From assembly GCF_033100095.1 (NCBI RefSeq), contig NZ_CP136921.1, positions 3,809,001 through 3,873,000 of the forward strand: 64,000 nt of DNA, given 5' to 3'. Origin of the DNA: Diaphorobacter limosus. GTDB lineage: Bacteria; Pseudomonadota; Gammaproteobacteria; Burkholderiales; Burkholderiaceae_C. Both the position numbers and the translations under genes were made by a program. Positions 32,222-40,912 of the stretch are shown one piece after another; within the stretch, counting starts at the first letter, position 1, and every line of letters begins with the position of its first letter. The notes under the pieces are model-generated. The model did not search any database, had not been told where the DNA came from, and saw only the letters and a list, made by a program, of their open reading frames with translations.

Positions 32222-32917
32222 TCAAGCCTGGCGTTGCAGCAGCCGCACATGCATGGGGCGCACAAAACGTGCGCCCTCGGCCGTGCAATGCGGCGCAAAG
32301 GCCGCGGCCACACGCTCCTGCAGCGCGGCATCGATGCGGTGATCGGCAAACGTGGGGCGCATCATGCGTTGGTCGAACTCGGCAAAGTCGCTGAATTGCA
32401 CCGGCATGTCAAAGCGCCGCTCGGCCACCTGTTGCCAGGGGCTGCCGAAGGCTGACAGGGCACGATCCACGGCCGCCTGTGCCGCGGCGCGCACCACGCC
32501 TTCGTCGTTGTACAGGCGCACGATCTCGTTGAGCGGCCCGGCATACACGGGCTCGGAGACATACAGGTAGCCACCAGGGCGCAGCACCCGCGCCACCTCG
32601 GCCAGCGCCTGGTCCATGGCCGTCAGCGGCACATGGTGCAGGGACTTGAGCATCAGCGCCAGGTCAAATTCGCCATCGCCACAGGGAATGTCCTGCGCCC
32701 CAGCGGCCACGAAGCGCATGCCCTCTGGCGGGTCTTGCAGGTTGCGTGCGTGCTGTATGGCATCCACCTCCAGGCCCATGTAGCGCAGGCCCGGCCAGCG
32801 CTTGAGCATCTGCTGCGCCATGCGCGCGGCGCCGCAGCCCAGCTCTATCACCTGCGGCCCGGGGGCGGGCACCAGCTCGGCGAGGAGATCCAGTTCGTCG
32901 GTGATCAGGCGGGTCAT
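32222..32917 (-). CDS. Class I SAM-dependent methyltransferase
   Basis: This 231-residue protein has the SAM-binding glycine loop VIELGCGAARMAQQ (motif I), an acidic motif II in GLEVDA, and LALMLKSLHHVP before a beta-strand typical of small-molecule methyltransferases (methyltransf_11 type). The substrate is unknown. The ATG at 32917 is preferred to one ten codons upstream. It converges with bluB, with four bases between the stops. Confidence 0.82.
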   Translation of the reverse strand: MTRLITDELDLLAELVPAPGPQVIELGCGAARMAQQMLKRWPGLRYMGLEVDAIQHARNLQDPPEGMRFVAAGAQDIPCGDGEFDLALMLKSLHHVPLTAMDQALAEVARVLRPGGYLYVSEPVYAGPLNEIVRLYNDEGVVRAAAQAAVDRALSAFGSPWQQVAERRFDMPVQFSDFAEFDQRMMRPTFADHRIDAALQERVAAAFAPHCTAEGARFVRPMHVRLLQRQA

Positions 32918-32975
32918 GGTGCGGCGTGGCAAGCCGCCACCGGCCACAGTGGCGGGCGTTGATGACAGGGCGGGG

Positions 32976-33063
32976 TGGCGGAGACTGTGAGATTCGAACT
33001 CACGGACGGTTGCCCGTCGGCAGTTTTCAAGACTGCTGGTTTAAACCACTCACCCAAGTCTCC
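32976..33063 (-). tRNA. tRNA-Ser (anticodon TGA)
   Basis: On the minus strand the acceptor stem GGAGACT pairs with AGTCTCC, followed by G and an encoded CCA. The anticodon arm GCAGT-CTTGAAA-ACTGC gives anticodon TGA. The long variable arm typical of serine tRNAs (GTTGCCCGTCGGC region) and the T arm GTGAG-TTCGAAT-CTCAC are clear. Confidence 0.95.
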
Positions 33064-33090
33064 AGGCAAGCCGCGTATTCTAAACGCGCA

Positions 33091-33465
33091 TCAAGGGGTC
33101 TCCAGCAGCAGGGCCGCGACCACGTTGCGGCCTTCGCCGGCCAGGATGTTGTAGGTGCGGCAGGCGGCCTGGGTGTCCATGGTCTCCAGGCCCATGCGCC
33201 TGGCCATCAGCGGCTGCAGCCAGGCGGGCGGGGGGAAGCGGTTGCGCGCGCCGCTGCCAAAGATCACCACCTCGGCGTCCAGCTCGGCCAGTTGCGCGAA
33301 GTGGGCCGGGGTCAGGTCTTCAAAGCGGCTGCAGTCCCAGGCGATACGCTGGCCGCGCGAGCTGATGATGACGCTGCTGGTGATCTTGTCGGCGTCCACG
33401 CTGATCCAGCCCGGCCCGTAGGCGGTGATGGTCTGCACGTCGAATTGGTCGGGCTGGAATTTCAT
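33091..33465 (-). CDS. Mth938-like domain protein (DUF498)
   Basis: This 124-residue protein has the Mth938/NDUFAF3 fold pattern: ITAYGPGWISVDADKI, then WDCSRFEDLTPAHFAQL, EVVIFGSGARNRFP and TYNILAGEGRNVVAALL. The eukaryotic relative is a complex I assembly factor; bacterial members have no settled function. It is transcribed divergently from alaA across a 128-base promoter region. Confidence 0.85.
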   Translation of the reverse strand: MKFQPDQFDVQTITAYGPGWISVDADKITSSVIISSRGQRIAWDCSRFEDLTPAHFAQLAELDAEVVIFGSGARNRFPPPAWLQPLMARRMGLETMDTQAACRTYNILAGEGRNVVAALLLETP

Positions 33466-33593
33466 GGGCGCCGTGAGAGGTCTGGGGCCGCCGTTGGCGA
33501 CGGGGCCGCGGGTGGGAACTGTGCTTAAATTATAGGTTTCACCGACTGTCTCGCTGGCTCCATCGGTGCCAGCTCCTGACCACCTGCCCGCGC

Positions 33594-34826
33594 ATGAAGC
33601 CCATCCACAAATCCGCCAAGCTCAGCAATGTTCTCTACGACGTCCGCGGCCCGATCGTGGACGCGGCCAAGCAGATGGAGGACGAGGGCCAGAAGATCAT
33701 CAAGCTCAACATCGGCAACCTGGCGCCGTTCGGCTTTGATGCGCCCGAGGAAATCCAGCAGGACATGATCCGCAACCTGCCCAACTCGGCGGGCTACTCG
33801 GACAGCAAGGGCATCTTCGCGGCGCGCAAGGCGGTGATGCACTACAGCCAGCAGCAGGGCGTGGCCGGCGTGACGCTGGACGATATCTACCTGGGCAATG
33901 GCGCCAGCGACCTGATCGTGATGGCCACCATGGCGCTGCTGGATGACGGCGATGAGCTGCTCGTGCCGGCGCCCGACTACCCGCTGTGGACTGCCTCGGC
34001 CAGTCTTGCCGGCGGCAAGCCCGTGCATTACCTGTGCGACGAGGACAACGGCTGGATGCCGAGCCTGGCCGACATCCGCGCCAAGATCACGCCGCGCACG
34101 CGCGGCATCGTGGTCATCAACCCGAACAACCCCACCGGCGCGCTGTATTCGGACGAACTGCTGCGCGGCATCGTCGCGATCGCGCGCGAGCATGAGCTGG
34201 TGCTGTTTGCCGACGAGGTCTACGACAAGGTGCTGTACGACGGCGTGGGCCACACGGCCATGGCCAGCCTGTCCTCCGACGTGCTCACGCTGACCTTCAA
34301 TTCGCTCTCCAAGGCCTACCGCTCTTGCGGCTACCGTGCCGGCTGGATGGTGATCTCGGGCGACAAGGCTGCGGCGCGCGACTACATCGAGGGCCTGAAC
34401 ATGCTGGCCAACATCAAGCTCGGCTCCAACGTGCCGGGCCAGTGGGCGATACAGACGGCGCTGGGCGGCTACCAGAGCATCAACGACCTGGTGAAAGAGG
34501 GCGGGCGCCTGCGCCGCCAGCGCGACCTGGCCTATGAGCTGATCACGCAGATTCCGGGCGTCAGCTGCGTCAAGCCGCAGGCGGCGCTGTACATGTTCCC
34601 GCGCCTGGATCCGGACATGTACCCGATCGCCGACGACCGCCAGTTCTTCATGGAGGTGCTGCGCGCCACGCGCGTGATGCTGGTGCAGGGCTCGGGCTTC
34701 AATTACCCGGACAACCAGCATTTCCGCATCGTCTTTCTGCCGCACGAGGACGACCTGCGTGAGGCGGTCGCGCGTCTGGCGGCCTTCCTGGCAACCTATC
34801 GACAGCGCAACGCCAAGGCGGCTTGA
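33594..34826 (+). CDS. alaA: Alanine aminotransferase AlaA
   Basis: This PLP enzyme transfers the amino group from glutamate to pyruvate. The 410-residue fold type I aminotransferase starts KSAKLSNVLYDVRGP, and has LNIGNLAPFGFDAP, INPNNPTGALYS and the PLP lysine in LTFNSLSKAYRSCGYRAGW, closely following E. coli AlaA. It precedes hom and thrC, so this is an amino-acid synthesis neighbourhood. Confidence 0.92.
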   Translation: MKPIHKSAKLSNVLYDVRGPIVDAAKQMEDEGQKIIKLNIGNLAPFGFDAPEEIQQDMIRNLPNSAGYSDSKGIFAARKAVMHYSQQQGVAGVTLDDIYLGNGASDLIVMATMALLDDGDELLVPAPDYPLWTASASLAGGKPVHYLCDEDNGWMPSLADIRAKITPRTRGIVVINPNNPTGALYSDELLRGIVAIAREHELVLFADEVYDKVLYDGVGHTAMASLSSDVLTLTFNSLSKAYRSCGYRAGWMVISGDKAAARDYIEGLNMLANIKLGSNVPGQWAIQTALGGYQSINDLVKEGGRLRRQRDLAYELITQIPGVSCVKPQAALYMFPRLDPDMYPIADDRQFFMEVLRATRVMLVQGSGFNYPDNQHFRIVFLPHEDDLREAVARLAAFLATYRQRNAKAA

Positions 34827-34827
34827 C

Positions 34828-34880
34828 TATTTTTTTATAGCTAGTGGCGCTTGATAGTAGGGCGCTAGAGCCATTTTTGA
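34828..34880 (+). repeat. Interspersed AGCT/GCGC repeat, copy 4 (alaA-hom gap)
   Basis: This forward copy reads TATTTTTTTATAGCTAGTGG, then CGCTTGATAGTAGGGCGC, TAGAGCC and ATTTTTGA. It fills most of the 68-base alaA-hom gap and is one of the best matches to the family consensus. Confidence 0.8.
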
Positions 34881-34894
34881 CTGGTAAAACTGAA

Positions 34895-36229
34895 ATGAAA
34901 CCCATACAAGTAGGCCTGCTGGGCATCGGCACCGTGGGCAGCGGCGTGTTCAACGTCTTGCAACGCAACCAGGAAGAGATTCGCCGCCGGGCCGGCCGCG
35001 GCATAGAGATCGCCTGTGTGGCCGATCTGGACACCGCGCGCGCCCGCTCCATCGTCGGCGAGGGCACGCGCGTGGTGGGCGATGCGCGCGAGGTCATTGC
35101 CAACCCCGAGATCGACATCGTCATCGAGCTGATCGGCGGCTACGGCATAGCCAAACAACTGGTGCTGGAGGCGATTGCCGCCGGCAAGCATGTGGTCACG
35201 GCCAACAAGGCCTTGCTGGCCGTGCATGGCACGGAGATCTTCAAGGCCGCCGCCGACAAGGGCGTAGTCGTCGCCTACGAGGCGGCCGTGGCCGGCGGCA
35301 TCCCCATCATCAAGGCGCTGCGCGAGGGCCTGTCGGCCAACCAGATCCAGTGGGTGGCCGGCATCATCAATGGCACGACCAACTTCATCCTGTCCGAGAT
35401 GCGCGACAAGGGCCTGGACTTCGACGTGGTCTTGAAGGAGGCGCAGCGCCTGGGCTACGCCGAGGCGGACCCGACGTTTGACATCGAGGGCGTGGACGCC
35501 GCGCACAAGGCCACCATCATGTCGGCGATTGCCTTCGGCATTCCGGTGCAGTTCGACAAGGCCTATGTGGAGGGCATCACCAAGCTGAGCGCCGCCGACA
35601 TCCGCTACGCCGAGCAGCTCGGTTACCGCATCAAGCTGCTGGGCATCACCAAGCGCACCGACAAGGGCGTGGAGCTGCGCGTGCACCCCAGCCTGGTGCC
35701 GGCCAAGCGCCTGATCGCCAACGTCGAGGGCGCGATGAACGCCGTGGTGGTGCACGGCGACGCCGTGGGCACCACGCTGTACTACGGCAAGGGCGCGGGC
35801 TCGGAGCCCACAGCCAGCGCCGTGATCGCCGACCTGGTGGACATCACCCGCCTGATCGAGGCCGACCCCGCGCACCGTGTGCCGCCGCTGGCCTTCCAGA
35901 GCCACACGCTGGGCGCGGCGGGGCAGGACCTGCCCGTGCTGCCCATGGCCGAGGTGGTCACCAGCTACTACCTGCGCATCCGCGTGGCCGACCAGGCCGG
36001 CGTGCTGGCCCGGATCACCGGTCTGCTGGCCGACGCCGGCATCAGCATCGACGCCGTGCTGCAGCGCGAGGCCGACGAGGTGGGCGGCGAGGGCTCGACG
36101 CAAACCGACGTCATCATCCTCACCCACGACACGCGCGAGGGCGACATGGACGGCGCCCTGGCCCAGATCCAGGCCTTGCCCACGGTGCTGGCACCGATCA
36201 CGCGCATCCGCAAGGAAGAACTGAACTGA
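34895..36229 (+). CDS. hom: Homoserine dehydrogenase
   Basis: The enzyme reduces aspartate semialdehyde to homoserine on the way to threonine and methionine. The 444-residue protein has the NAD(P) motif GIGTVGSGV at residues 9-17, the catalytic region GIINGTTNFIL with DPTFDIEGVDAAHK, and a C-terminal ACT domain (from about residue 350, YYLRIRVADQAGVLARIT) for allosteric threonine control. The ATG at 34895 starts at the conserved MKPIQVGLLG; the frame from 34844 runs through a repeat. Confidence 0.95.
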   Translation: MKPIQVGLLGIGTVGSGVFNVLQRNQEEIRRRAGRGIEIACVADLDTARARSIVGEGTRVVGDAREVIANPEIDIVIELIGGYGIAKQLVLEAIAAGKHVVTANKALLAVHGTEIFKAAADKGVVVAYEAAVAGGIPIIKALREGLSANQIQWVAGIINGTTNFILSEMRDKGLDFDVVLKEAQRLGYAEADPTFDIEGVDAAHKATIMSAIAFGIPVQFDKAYVEGITKLSAADIRYAEQLGYRIKLLGITKRTDKGVELRVHPSLVPAKRLIANVEGAMNAVVVHGDAVGTTLYYGKGAGSEPTASAVIADLVDITRLIEADPAHRVPPLAFQSHTLGAAGQDLPVLPMAEVVTSYYLRIRVADQAGVLARITGLLADAGISIDAVLQREADEVGGEGSTQTDVIILTHDTREGDMDGALAQIQALPTVLAPITRIRKEELN

Positions 36230-36235
36230 TGGATT

Positions 36236-36270
36236 AATCTGGCCAGAATGCGTAAAATTCTGGCCAGATT
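36236..36270 (+). promoter_or_regulatory. Tandem-palindrome operator of the toxin-antitoxin pair
   Basis: AATCTGGCCAGAAT (36236-36249) and its exact reverse complement ATTCTGGCCAGATT (36257-36270) flank GCGTAAA. Each arm itself contains the palindrome TCTGGCCAGA, with centres 21 bases apart (two helical turns). It starts seven bases after the hom stop. It overlaps a possible -10 box TAAAAT and lies 20 bases before the antitoxin ATG, as expected for autorepression. Confidence 0.75.
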
Positions 36271-36290
36271 GACGCCATCAGGAGGTCGCC

Positions 36291-36554
36291 ATGTCCGCAA
36301 TCTGGCAAGTGCAAGAAGCCAAGAACCACTTCAGCGAAGTGATCGAGCGCGCCCTCACCGAAGGGCCGCAGACCGTCACGCGCCATGGCAAGCCCGTGGT
36401 GCGGGTGGTCGCGGTGACCGAGGGCGACATGCAGGAGCCTGCCGATGACGGGTTCCTGGAGTTTTTGCTCAGCGCGCCCAAGGTCGAGGGCGGGCTACCT
36501 GAGATGCCGCGCGACACAAACCCGGGGCGCTCGCCCATGTTTGGCGAGGATTGA
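36291..36554 (+). CDS. Type II antitoxin, Phd/YefM family
   Basis: This 87-residue protein starts MSAIWQVQEAKNHFSEVIERA and continues GPQTVTRHGKPVVRVV, the DNA-binding N-terminal fold of Phd/YefM antitoxins. The C-terminus is Asp/Glu/Pro-rich, as expected for a toxin-wrapping tail. GGAGG precedes the ATG. A PIN-domain toxin gene begins seven bases after its stop, and a strong double palindrome upstream is its likely operator. Confidence 0.9.
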   Translation: MSAIWQVQEAKNHFSEVIERALTEGPQTVTRHGKPVVRVVAVTEGDMQEPADDGFLEFLLSAPKVEGGLPEMPRDTNPGRSPMFGED

Positions 36555-36560
36555 CTCGCC

Positions 36561-36989
36561 ATGCGCTGGCTGCTCGATACCTGCACGATATCGGAGTCGA
36601 CTTATCCCCAACCCCATGCTGGCGTGCTCGACTGGCTGCGTCGGCACCACCATGATTGCGCCATCGCTGCGGCATCCTTTGCCGAAATCCATTACGGCAT
36701 CGCCTGCCTGCCACATGGCGCCAAGCGCAATCGCCTACAGGCATGGGCGCTGGAGCTGGCTCAGCAGTTCGATGGTCGTATTCTTGCCTCCGACGATGCC
36801 GTGTGGCGCCAGTTTGGCGACCTCAAGGCTTCGTTGCGCGCCATGGGCCGTATGCAGGATGCCCTGGACATGGTGATTGCCGCGACGGCGCTGCACCACG
36901 GCCTGCCCCTCGTCACCCGCAACACGCGCCACTTTGAAGACACGGGCCTCAGGCTCGTCAACCCCTGGGCCGACGTGTCCCAGGCTTGA
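36561..36989 (+). CDS. vapC: PIN-domain (VapC-like) ribonuclease toxin
   Basis: VapC toxins cut specific RNAs when the antitoxin is lost. The 142-residue protein keeps the acidic PIN residues: Asp in MRWLLDTCTISE, Glu in ASFAEIHYG, Asp in DALDMVIAATAL and the C-terminal TRNTRHFEDTGLRLVNPW. It sits between hom and thrC, which are usually adjacent, so the pair appears inserted into the threonine genes. Confidence 0.9.
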   Translation: MRWLLDTCTISESTYPQPHAGVLDWLRRHHHDCAIAAASFAEIHYGIACLPHGAKRNRLQAWALELAQQFDGRILASDDAVWRQFGDLKASLRAMGRMQDALDMVIAATALHHGLPLVTRNTRHFEDTGLRLVNPWADVSQA

Positions 36990-36997
36990 GTAACACC

Positions 36998-38428
36998 ATG
37001 CAATACCTCTCCACCCGCGGCCACCCCGAACGCAAGCGTTTTTGCGACATCCTGCTCGAAGGCCTGGCGCCCGACGGCGGCCTGTACCTGCCCGAGACCT
37101 ACCCGCAGATCGACGACGCTGCGCTGACCCAGCTGCGCCGCGCCTACAACGAGGAAGGCTACGCCGCGCTGGCGTTTCGCATCCTCTCGCTGTACATCGA
37201 CGACATTCCCGCCGCCGACCTGAAGGCCTTGTGTGCCAAGACCTATACGCAAGAGGTCTTCGGCACGAAAGAGATCGTGCCCCTGCGCCAGCTGGAAGAC
37301 GGCCTGTGGATCGAAGCGCTGTCCAACGGCCCCACGCTGGCCTTCAAGGACATGGCCATGCAGCTGCTGGGCAACCTGTTCGAGTACGAGCTGGCGCGCC
37401 GTGGCGAAGAGCTGAACATCCTGGGCGCCACCAGTGGCGACACCGGCAGCGCGGCCGAATACGCCATGCGCGGCAAGCAGGGCGTGCGCGTCTTTATGAC
37501 CAGCCCGCACGGCCGCATGAGCCCCTTCCAGCAGGCGCAGATGTTCAGCCTGCAAGACGAGAACATCCACAACCTGGCGATAGAGGGCGTGTTCGACGAC
37601 TGCCAGGACATCGTCAAGGCCGTGAGCAATGACCATGCCTTCAAGGCCCGCTACAAGATCGGCACCGTCAACTCCATCAACTGGGCGCGCCTGCTGGCCC
37701 AGGTGGTGTACTACTTTGCCGGCTACATACAGGCCACGCAAGGCAACGAGCAGAAGGTCAGCTTCACCGTGCCCAGCGGCAACTTCGGCAACATCTGCGC
37801 CGGCCATGTGGCGCGCCAGATGGGTCTGCCGATCGACCGCCTGGTGGTGGCCACGAACGAGAACGACGTGCTCGACGAGTTCTTCCGCACCGGCGTCTAC
37901 CAGGTGCGCGCCAGCGAGCACACCTACGAGACGTCCAGCCCCTCGATGGACATCAGCAAGGCCAGCAACTTCGAGCGCTTCGTGTTCGACCTGGTGGGCC
38001 GCGACGGCGCGCGTACCCAGGCCCTGTTTGCCGACGGCGTGGGCCGGGCGGGGCGCTTCGACCTGAGCCAGGACGCCGTGTTCCAGGACACGGCCGGCAA
38101 ATATGGTTTCGTGAGCGGCAAGAGCACGCACGCCGACCGCCTGGCCACCATCCGTGACACGTATCAGCGCTTCGGCCAGATCATCGACACCCACACCGCC
38201 GATGGCGTGAAGGTGGCGCGCGAGCGGCGCGGCGACCTGGCCGTGCCGATGATCGTGCTGGAGACGGCCCTGCCCATCAAGTTTGCCGAGACCATCCAAG
38301 AGGCCCTGGGCCGCGCGCCCGAGCGTCCGGCCAGGTTCGAGGGCATAGAGCTGCTACCCAAGCGCGTGCAGCAGCTGCCGGCCGATGTCGAGCGGGTGAA
38401 GGCCTATATCGCCGCGCACTGTGATTGA
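36998..38428 (+). CDS. thrC: Threonine synthase
   Basis: The enzyme converts O-phosphohomoserine to threonine. The 476-residue PLP protein begins MQYLSTRGHPERKRF and has the PLP lysine in PTLAFKDMAMQLLG, the phosphate loop ATSGDTGSAAEYAM and SVPSGNFGN-like VPSGNFGNICAG. This matches the long (about 470-residue) ThrC class. The ATG at 36998 is chosen over a TTG four codons earlier. Only nine bases separate it from the toxin stop, so it may be read from the upstream promoters. Confidence 0.95.
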   Translation: MQYLSTRGHPERKRFCDILLEGLAPDGGLYLPETYPQIDDAALTQLRRAYNEEGYAALAFRILSLYIDDIPAADLKALCAKTYTQEVFGTKEIVPLRQLEDGLWIEALSNGPTLAFKDMAMQLLGNLFEYELARRGEELNILGATSGDTGSAAEYAMRGKQGVRVFMTSPHGRMSPFQQAQMFSLQDENIHNLAIEGVFDDCQDIVKAVSNDHAFKARYKIGTVNSINWARLLAQVVYYFAGYIQATQGNEQKVSFTVPSGNFGNICAGHVARQMGLPIDRLVVATNENDVLDEFFRTGVYQVRASEHTYETSSPSMDISKASNFERFVFDLVGRDGARTQALFADGVGRAGRFDLSQDAVFQDTAGKYGFVSGKSTHADRLATIRDTYQRFGQIIDTHTADGVKVARERRGDLAVPMIVLETALPIKFAETIQEALGRAPERPARFEGIELLPKRVQQLPADVERVKAYIAAHCD

Positions 38429-38429
38429 A

Positions 38430-38484
38430 GTCAAATGAGGGCGTAGCGCTTGCTGGTAGGCTGCTGATAGCTATCATTTTTGCA
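38430..38484 (-). repeat. Interspersed AGCT/GCGC repeat, copy 5 (thrC-mobB gap)
   Basis: On the minus strand it reads AAAAATGATAGCTATCAGCA, GCCTACCAGC, AAGCGCTACGCCC and TCATTTGAC. It occupies the thrC-mobB gap and ends shortly before the mobB ribosome-binding site AAGGAG. Confidence 0.75.
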
Positions 38485-38498
38485 TAAGGAGCGGCGGT

Positions 38499-39050
38499 GT
38501 GAAGGTGCTGGGCTTTGCCGGTTATTCGGGCAGTGGCAAGACCACGCTGCTGGAGCAGCTGATTGCCCTGCTGCGCCTGCGCGGCCTGCGCGTGTCGGTG
38601 GTCAAGCACGCGCACCACAGGTTTGATATCGACCACCAGGGCAAGGACAGCTGGCGCCACCGCGAGGCCGGCGCCTACGAGGTGGTCGTGGCATCCGACC
38701 GGCGCATGGCGCTGATGCGCGAGTACGAGCAGCCCCATGCGATCGATCCGCATGAGCTGCTGGCCGAACTCGACCCGCGCGTCGATTGGGTGCTGGTGGA
38801 AGGCTTCAAGCACAGCGACCTGCCCAAGGTCGAGGTCTGGCGACCCGCCGCGCCCGGCCAGCCGGAGCGCCCCGTGCACTACGGTGGCGATGACCATGTG
38901 GTGGCCGTCGCCACCGACGCGGCACAGCTGCCCCGGCCCACCGCGCTGCCCGTGCTGAACCTGCGCGACCCCGAGGCGGTGGCGCAGTGGATGCTGGAGC
39001 AGGGCGCGCGTTTTGACTATCTGCCCCAAGCCGTGGAGGCCTGCGAATGA
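38499..39050 (+). CDS. mobB: Molybdopterin-guanine dinucleotide biosynthesis protein MobB
   Basis: MobB is a GTP-binding accessory protein for guanylation of molybdenum cofactor. The 183-residue protein starts with GTG after AAGGAG and has the P-loop GYSGSGKTTLLEQL (residues 8-21), the motif VVKHAHHRFDID and WVLVEGFKHSDLPKVEVWR. The stop overlaps the moeA ATG (ATGA). Confidence 0.93.
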   Translation: MKVLGFAGYSGSGKTTLLEQLIALLRLRGLRVSVVKHAHHRFDIDHQGKDSWRHREAGAYEVVVASDRRMALMREYEQPHAIDPHELLAELDPRVDWVLVEGFKHSDLPKVEVWRPAAPGQPERPVHYGGDDHVVAVATDAAQLPRPTALPVLNLRDPEAVAQWMLEQGARFDYLPQAVEACE

Positions 39051-40276
39051 CAGCGCGCACACCCCTCATACCCCTTGACGACGCCCTGACCGAGCTGCTG
39101 GCCCAGGCCAGGCCGCTGGCCGGCGTCGACACCGTCAGCACCTTCGATGCCGACGGCCGTGTGCTGGCGCAGGCGGCTATCTCGCCTCTGCAGGTGCCGC
39201 AACAGGACAACAGCGCCATGGACGGCTATGCGCTGCGCTGCGTCGACGTCGCTGCGGCGGGCGTGGAGTTGCGCGTGTCGCAGCGCATTGCGGCCGGCGA
39301 CAGCGGCCAGCCCCTGCTGCCCGGCACGGCCGCGCGCATCTTCACCGGTGCGCCCGTGCCAGCCGGGGCCGACGCCGTGGTGATGCAGGAGGACTGCGAG
39401 GCGCTCGACGACGGCCAGCGCGTGCGTATCAACCACCTGCCCAGCCCGGGCCAGGCCATACGCCGCGCCGGCGAGGACATCACCCTGGGTGCCCAGGTGC
39501 TGGCCGCCGGCACGCGCCTGACCCCGGCCGAGCTGGGCCTGGCCGCCAGCATTGGGCTGGCGCAGCTGCAGGTGGCGCTCCGCCCGCGCGTGGCCTTGTT
39601 CTCCACCGGCGACGAGCTCGTCATGCCCGGCGAGGTGGCGCCCGCGCAAATGCGCCCCGGTGCCATCTACAACAGCAACCGCTTCTTTCTGCGCGCCATG
39701 CTGCAGCGCCTGGGCTGCGCGGTGACTGACATGGGGGTGGTGCCGGATCGGCTGGACGCCACCGTGGCCGCGCTGCGCGAGGCCGCCCAGGGGCACGATC
39801 TGATCCTGACCAGTGGCGGTGTCTCGGTGGGCGAGGAAGACCATGTCAAGCCCGCCGTGCAAAGTCTGGGCAGCCTGGACTTGTGGCAGATCGCCATCAA
39901 GCCCGGCAAGCCCTTTGCTTACGGCCGCATCGGTGGCGCGCATTTCATCGGCCTGCCCGGCAACCCGGTATCGAGCTTCATCACCTTTGCGCTGCTGGTG
40001 CGGCCCTTCCTGCTGCGGCTGCAGGGGGTGGTGAATGTTGCTCCAACAACAATAGCTGCCAGCGCTGGATTTGATTGGCCAAGAGTCGATAAACGCCGAG
40101 AATTCTTGCGTGCCCGCCATGGTGCGGACGGCCGCCTGGAGCTGTTTGCCAACCAGGGCTCGGGCGTGCTCACTTCGGTCGCCTGGGGTGATGGCCTGGT
40201 CGACAACCCCGCGAGCCACGCAATAGCGCGCGGCGACCAGGTACGTTTTCTGCCCTTTGCCGAGCTGCTGTCATGA
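39047..40276 (+). CDS. moeA: Molybdopterin molybdenumtransferase MoeA
   Basis: MoeA inserts molybdate into adenylated molybdopterin. The 409-residue protein shows PQQDNSAMDGYALR, AARIFTGAPVPAGADAVVMQED, LFSTGDELV, the MoaB-like LTSGGVSVGEEDHV and the loop GLPGNPVSSFITF. Codons near residues 333-350 coincide with a degraded copy of the interspersed repeat (40044-40096), in the C-terminal domain where length varies. It is coupled by ATGA overlaps to mobB and moaD. Confidence 0.94.
   Translation: MTARTPLIPLDDALTELLAQARPLAGVDTVSTFDADGRVLAQAAISPLQVPQQDNSAMDGYALRCVDVAAAGVELRVSQRIAAGDSGQPLLPGTAARIFTGAPVPAGADAVVMQEDCEALDDGQRVRINHLPSPGQAIRRAGEDITLGAQVLAAGTRLTPAELGLAASIGLAQLQVALRPRVALFSTGDELVMPGEVAPAQMRPGAIYNSNRFFLRAMLQRLGCAVTDMGVVPDRLDATVAALREAAQGHDLILTSGGVSVGEEDHVKPAVQSLGSLDLWQIAIKPGKPFAYGRIGGAHFIGLPGNPVSSFITFALLVRPFLLRLQGVVNVAPTTIAASAGFDWPRVDKRREFLRARHGADGRLELFANQGSGVLTSVAWGDGLVDNPASHAIARGDQVRFLPFAELLS
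40044..40096 (+). repeat. Interspersed AGCT/GCGC repeat, copy 6 (inside moeA)
   Basis: This forward, degraded copy reads CAACAATAGCTGCCAGCGCT, then GGATTTGATTGGCC, AAGAGTCGAT. It lies wholly within moeA, keeps the frame open and encodes the stretch around TTIAASAGFDWPR. Confidence 0.6.
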
Positions 40277-40536
40277 CCGCGCCGCTCACCATCACCGTGC
40301 GCTACTTCGCCTCCATCCGTGAGGCCGTGGGCCAGGGTCAGGAAACCCTGCGCACCGCTGCCCCCACCCTGGGCGCGCTGCGCGACGAGCTGATAGCGCG
40401 CGGCCAGCCCTGGGCCGATTGCCTGGCGCGCGGCCGAGCCGTGCGCATGGCGCTGGATCAAACCATGGCCCAGGAAGCCACGCCGCTGGCCGACGGTGCT
40501 GAGGCGGCGTTCTTTCCGCCCGTCACCGGCGGTTGA
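40273..40536 (+). CDS. moaD: Molybdopterin synthase sulfur-carrier subunit MoaD
   Basis: MoaD carries the thiocarboxylate sulfur used by MoaE to make molybdopterin. The 87-residue ubiquitin-fold protein starts TITVRYFASIREAVG and ends FFPPVTGG with the essential C-terminal Gly-Gly. Its ATG overlaps the moeA stop. The partner moaE is 960 bases downstream, separated by three small genes on the other strand. Confidence 0.94.
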   Translation: MTAPLTITVRYFASIREAVGQGQETLRTAAPTLGALRDELIARGQPWADCLARGRAVRMALDQTMAQEATPLADGAEAAFFPPVTGG

Positions 40537-40539
40537 CCG

Positions 40540-40860
40540 TCAATCGCCTGTCGTTGGCAGGGCCGGGCTGCGCCAGCCCAACAGCTCGGCCAGCCGCAGC
40601 GTGATCCAGCGCGCCTCCGGGGCGCTCACGCCGGCATCGGGGCTGACCAGGCCGGCATGCATGCCCAGCAGCACGCCTTCCTCGGAGCGCGCGCCGCCGT
40701 GGTAGAGCTGCTGCGCCTGCTCTACCAGGTGCTGGGCCAGGTCTTCGCACAACTCGTAGCGTGCCCGCAGTTCATCCACGGGCAGCAACAGGCGCTGACG
40801 CGCGTCGCTGTGCAGGGCGATGAAGGAGGGCGGGATCAGGATCTGGTTGTCGTCATGCAT
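40540..40860 (-). CDS. Conserved small protein of unknown function
   Basis: This 106-residue protein starts MHDDNQILIPPSFIALH and continues with a predicted helical, soluble body (RYELCEDLAQHLVEQAQQL, APEARWITLRLAELLGW). I recognise no domain. It ends three bases from the moaD stop, in convergent orientation. The start is chosen at the MHDDN methionine, because the longer frame runs into the next gene. Confidence 0.7.
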   Translation of the reverse strand: MHDDNQILIPPSFIALHSDARQRLLLPVDELRARYELCEDLAQHLVEQAQQLYHGGARSEEGVLLGMHAGLVSPDAGVSAPEARWITLRLAELLGWRSPALPTTGD

Positions 40861-40912
40861 GGGCCGTATTGTCGACAAAGGCACGATCACCGACCCTGAG
40901 AGGCCGCCGCAA

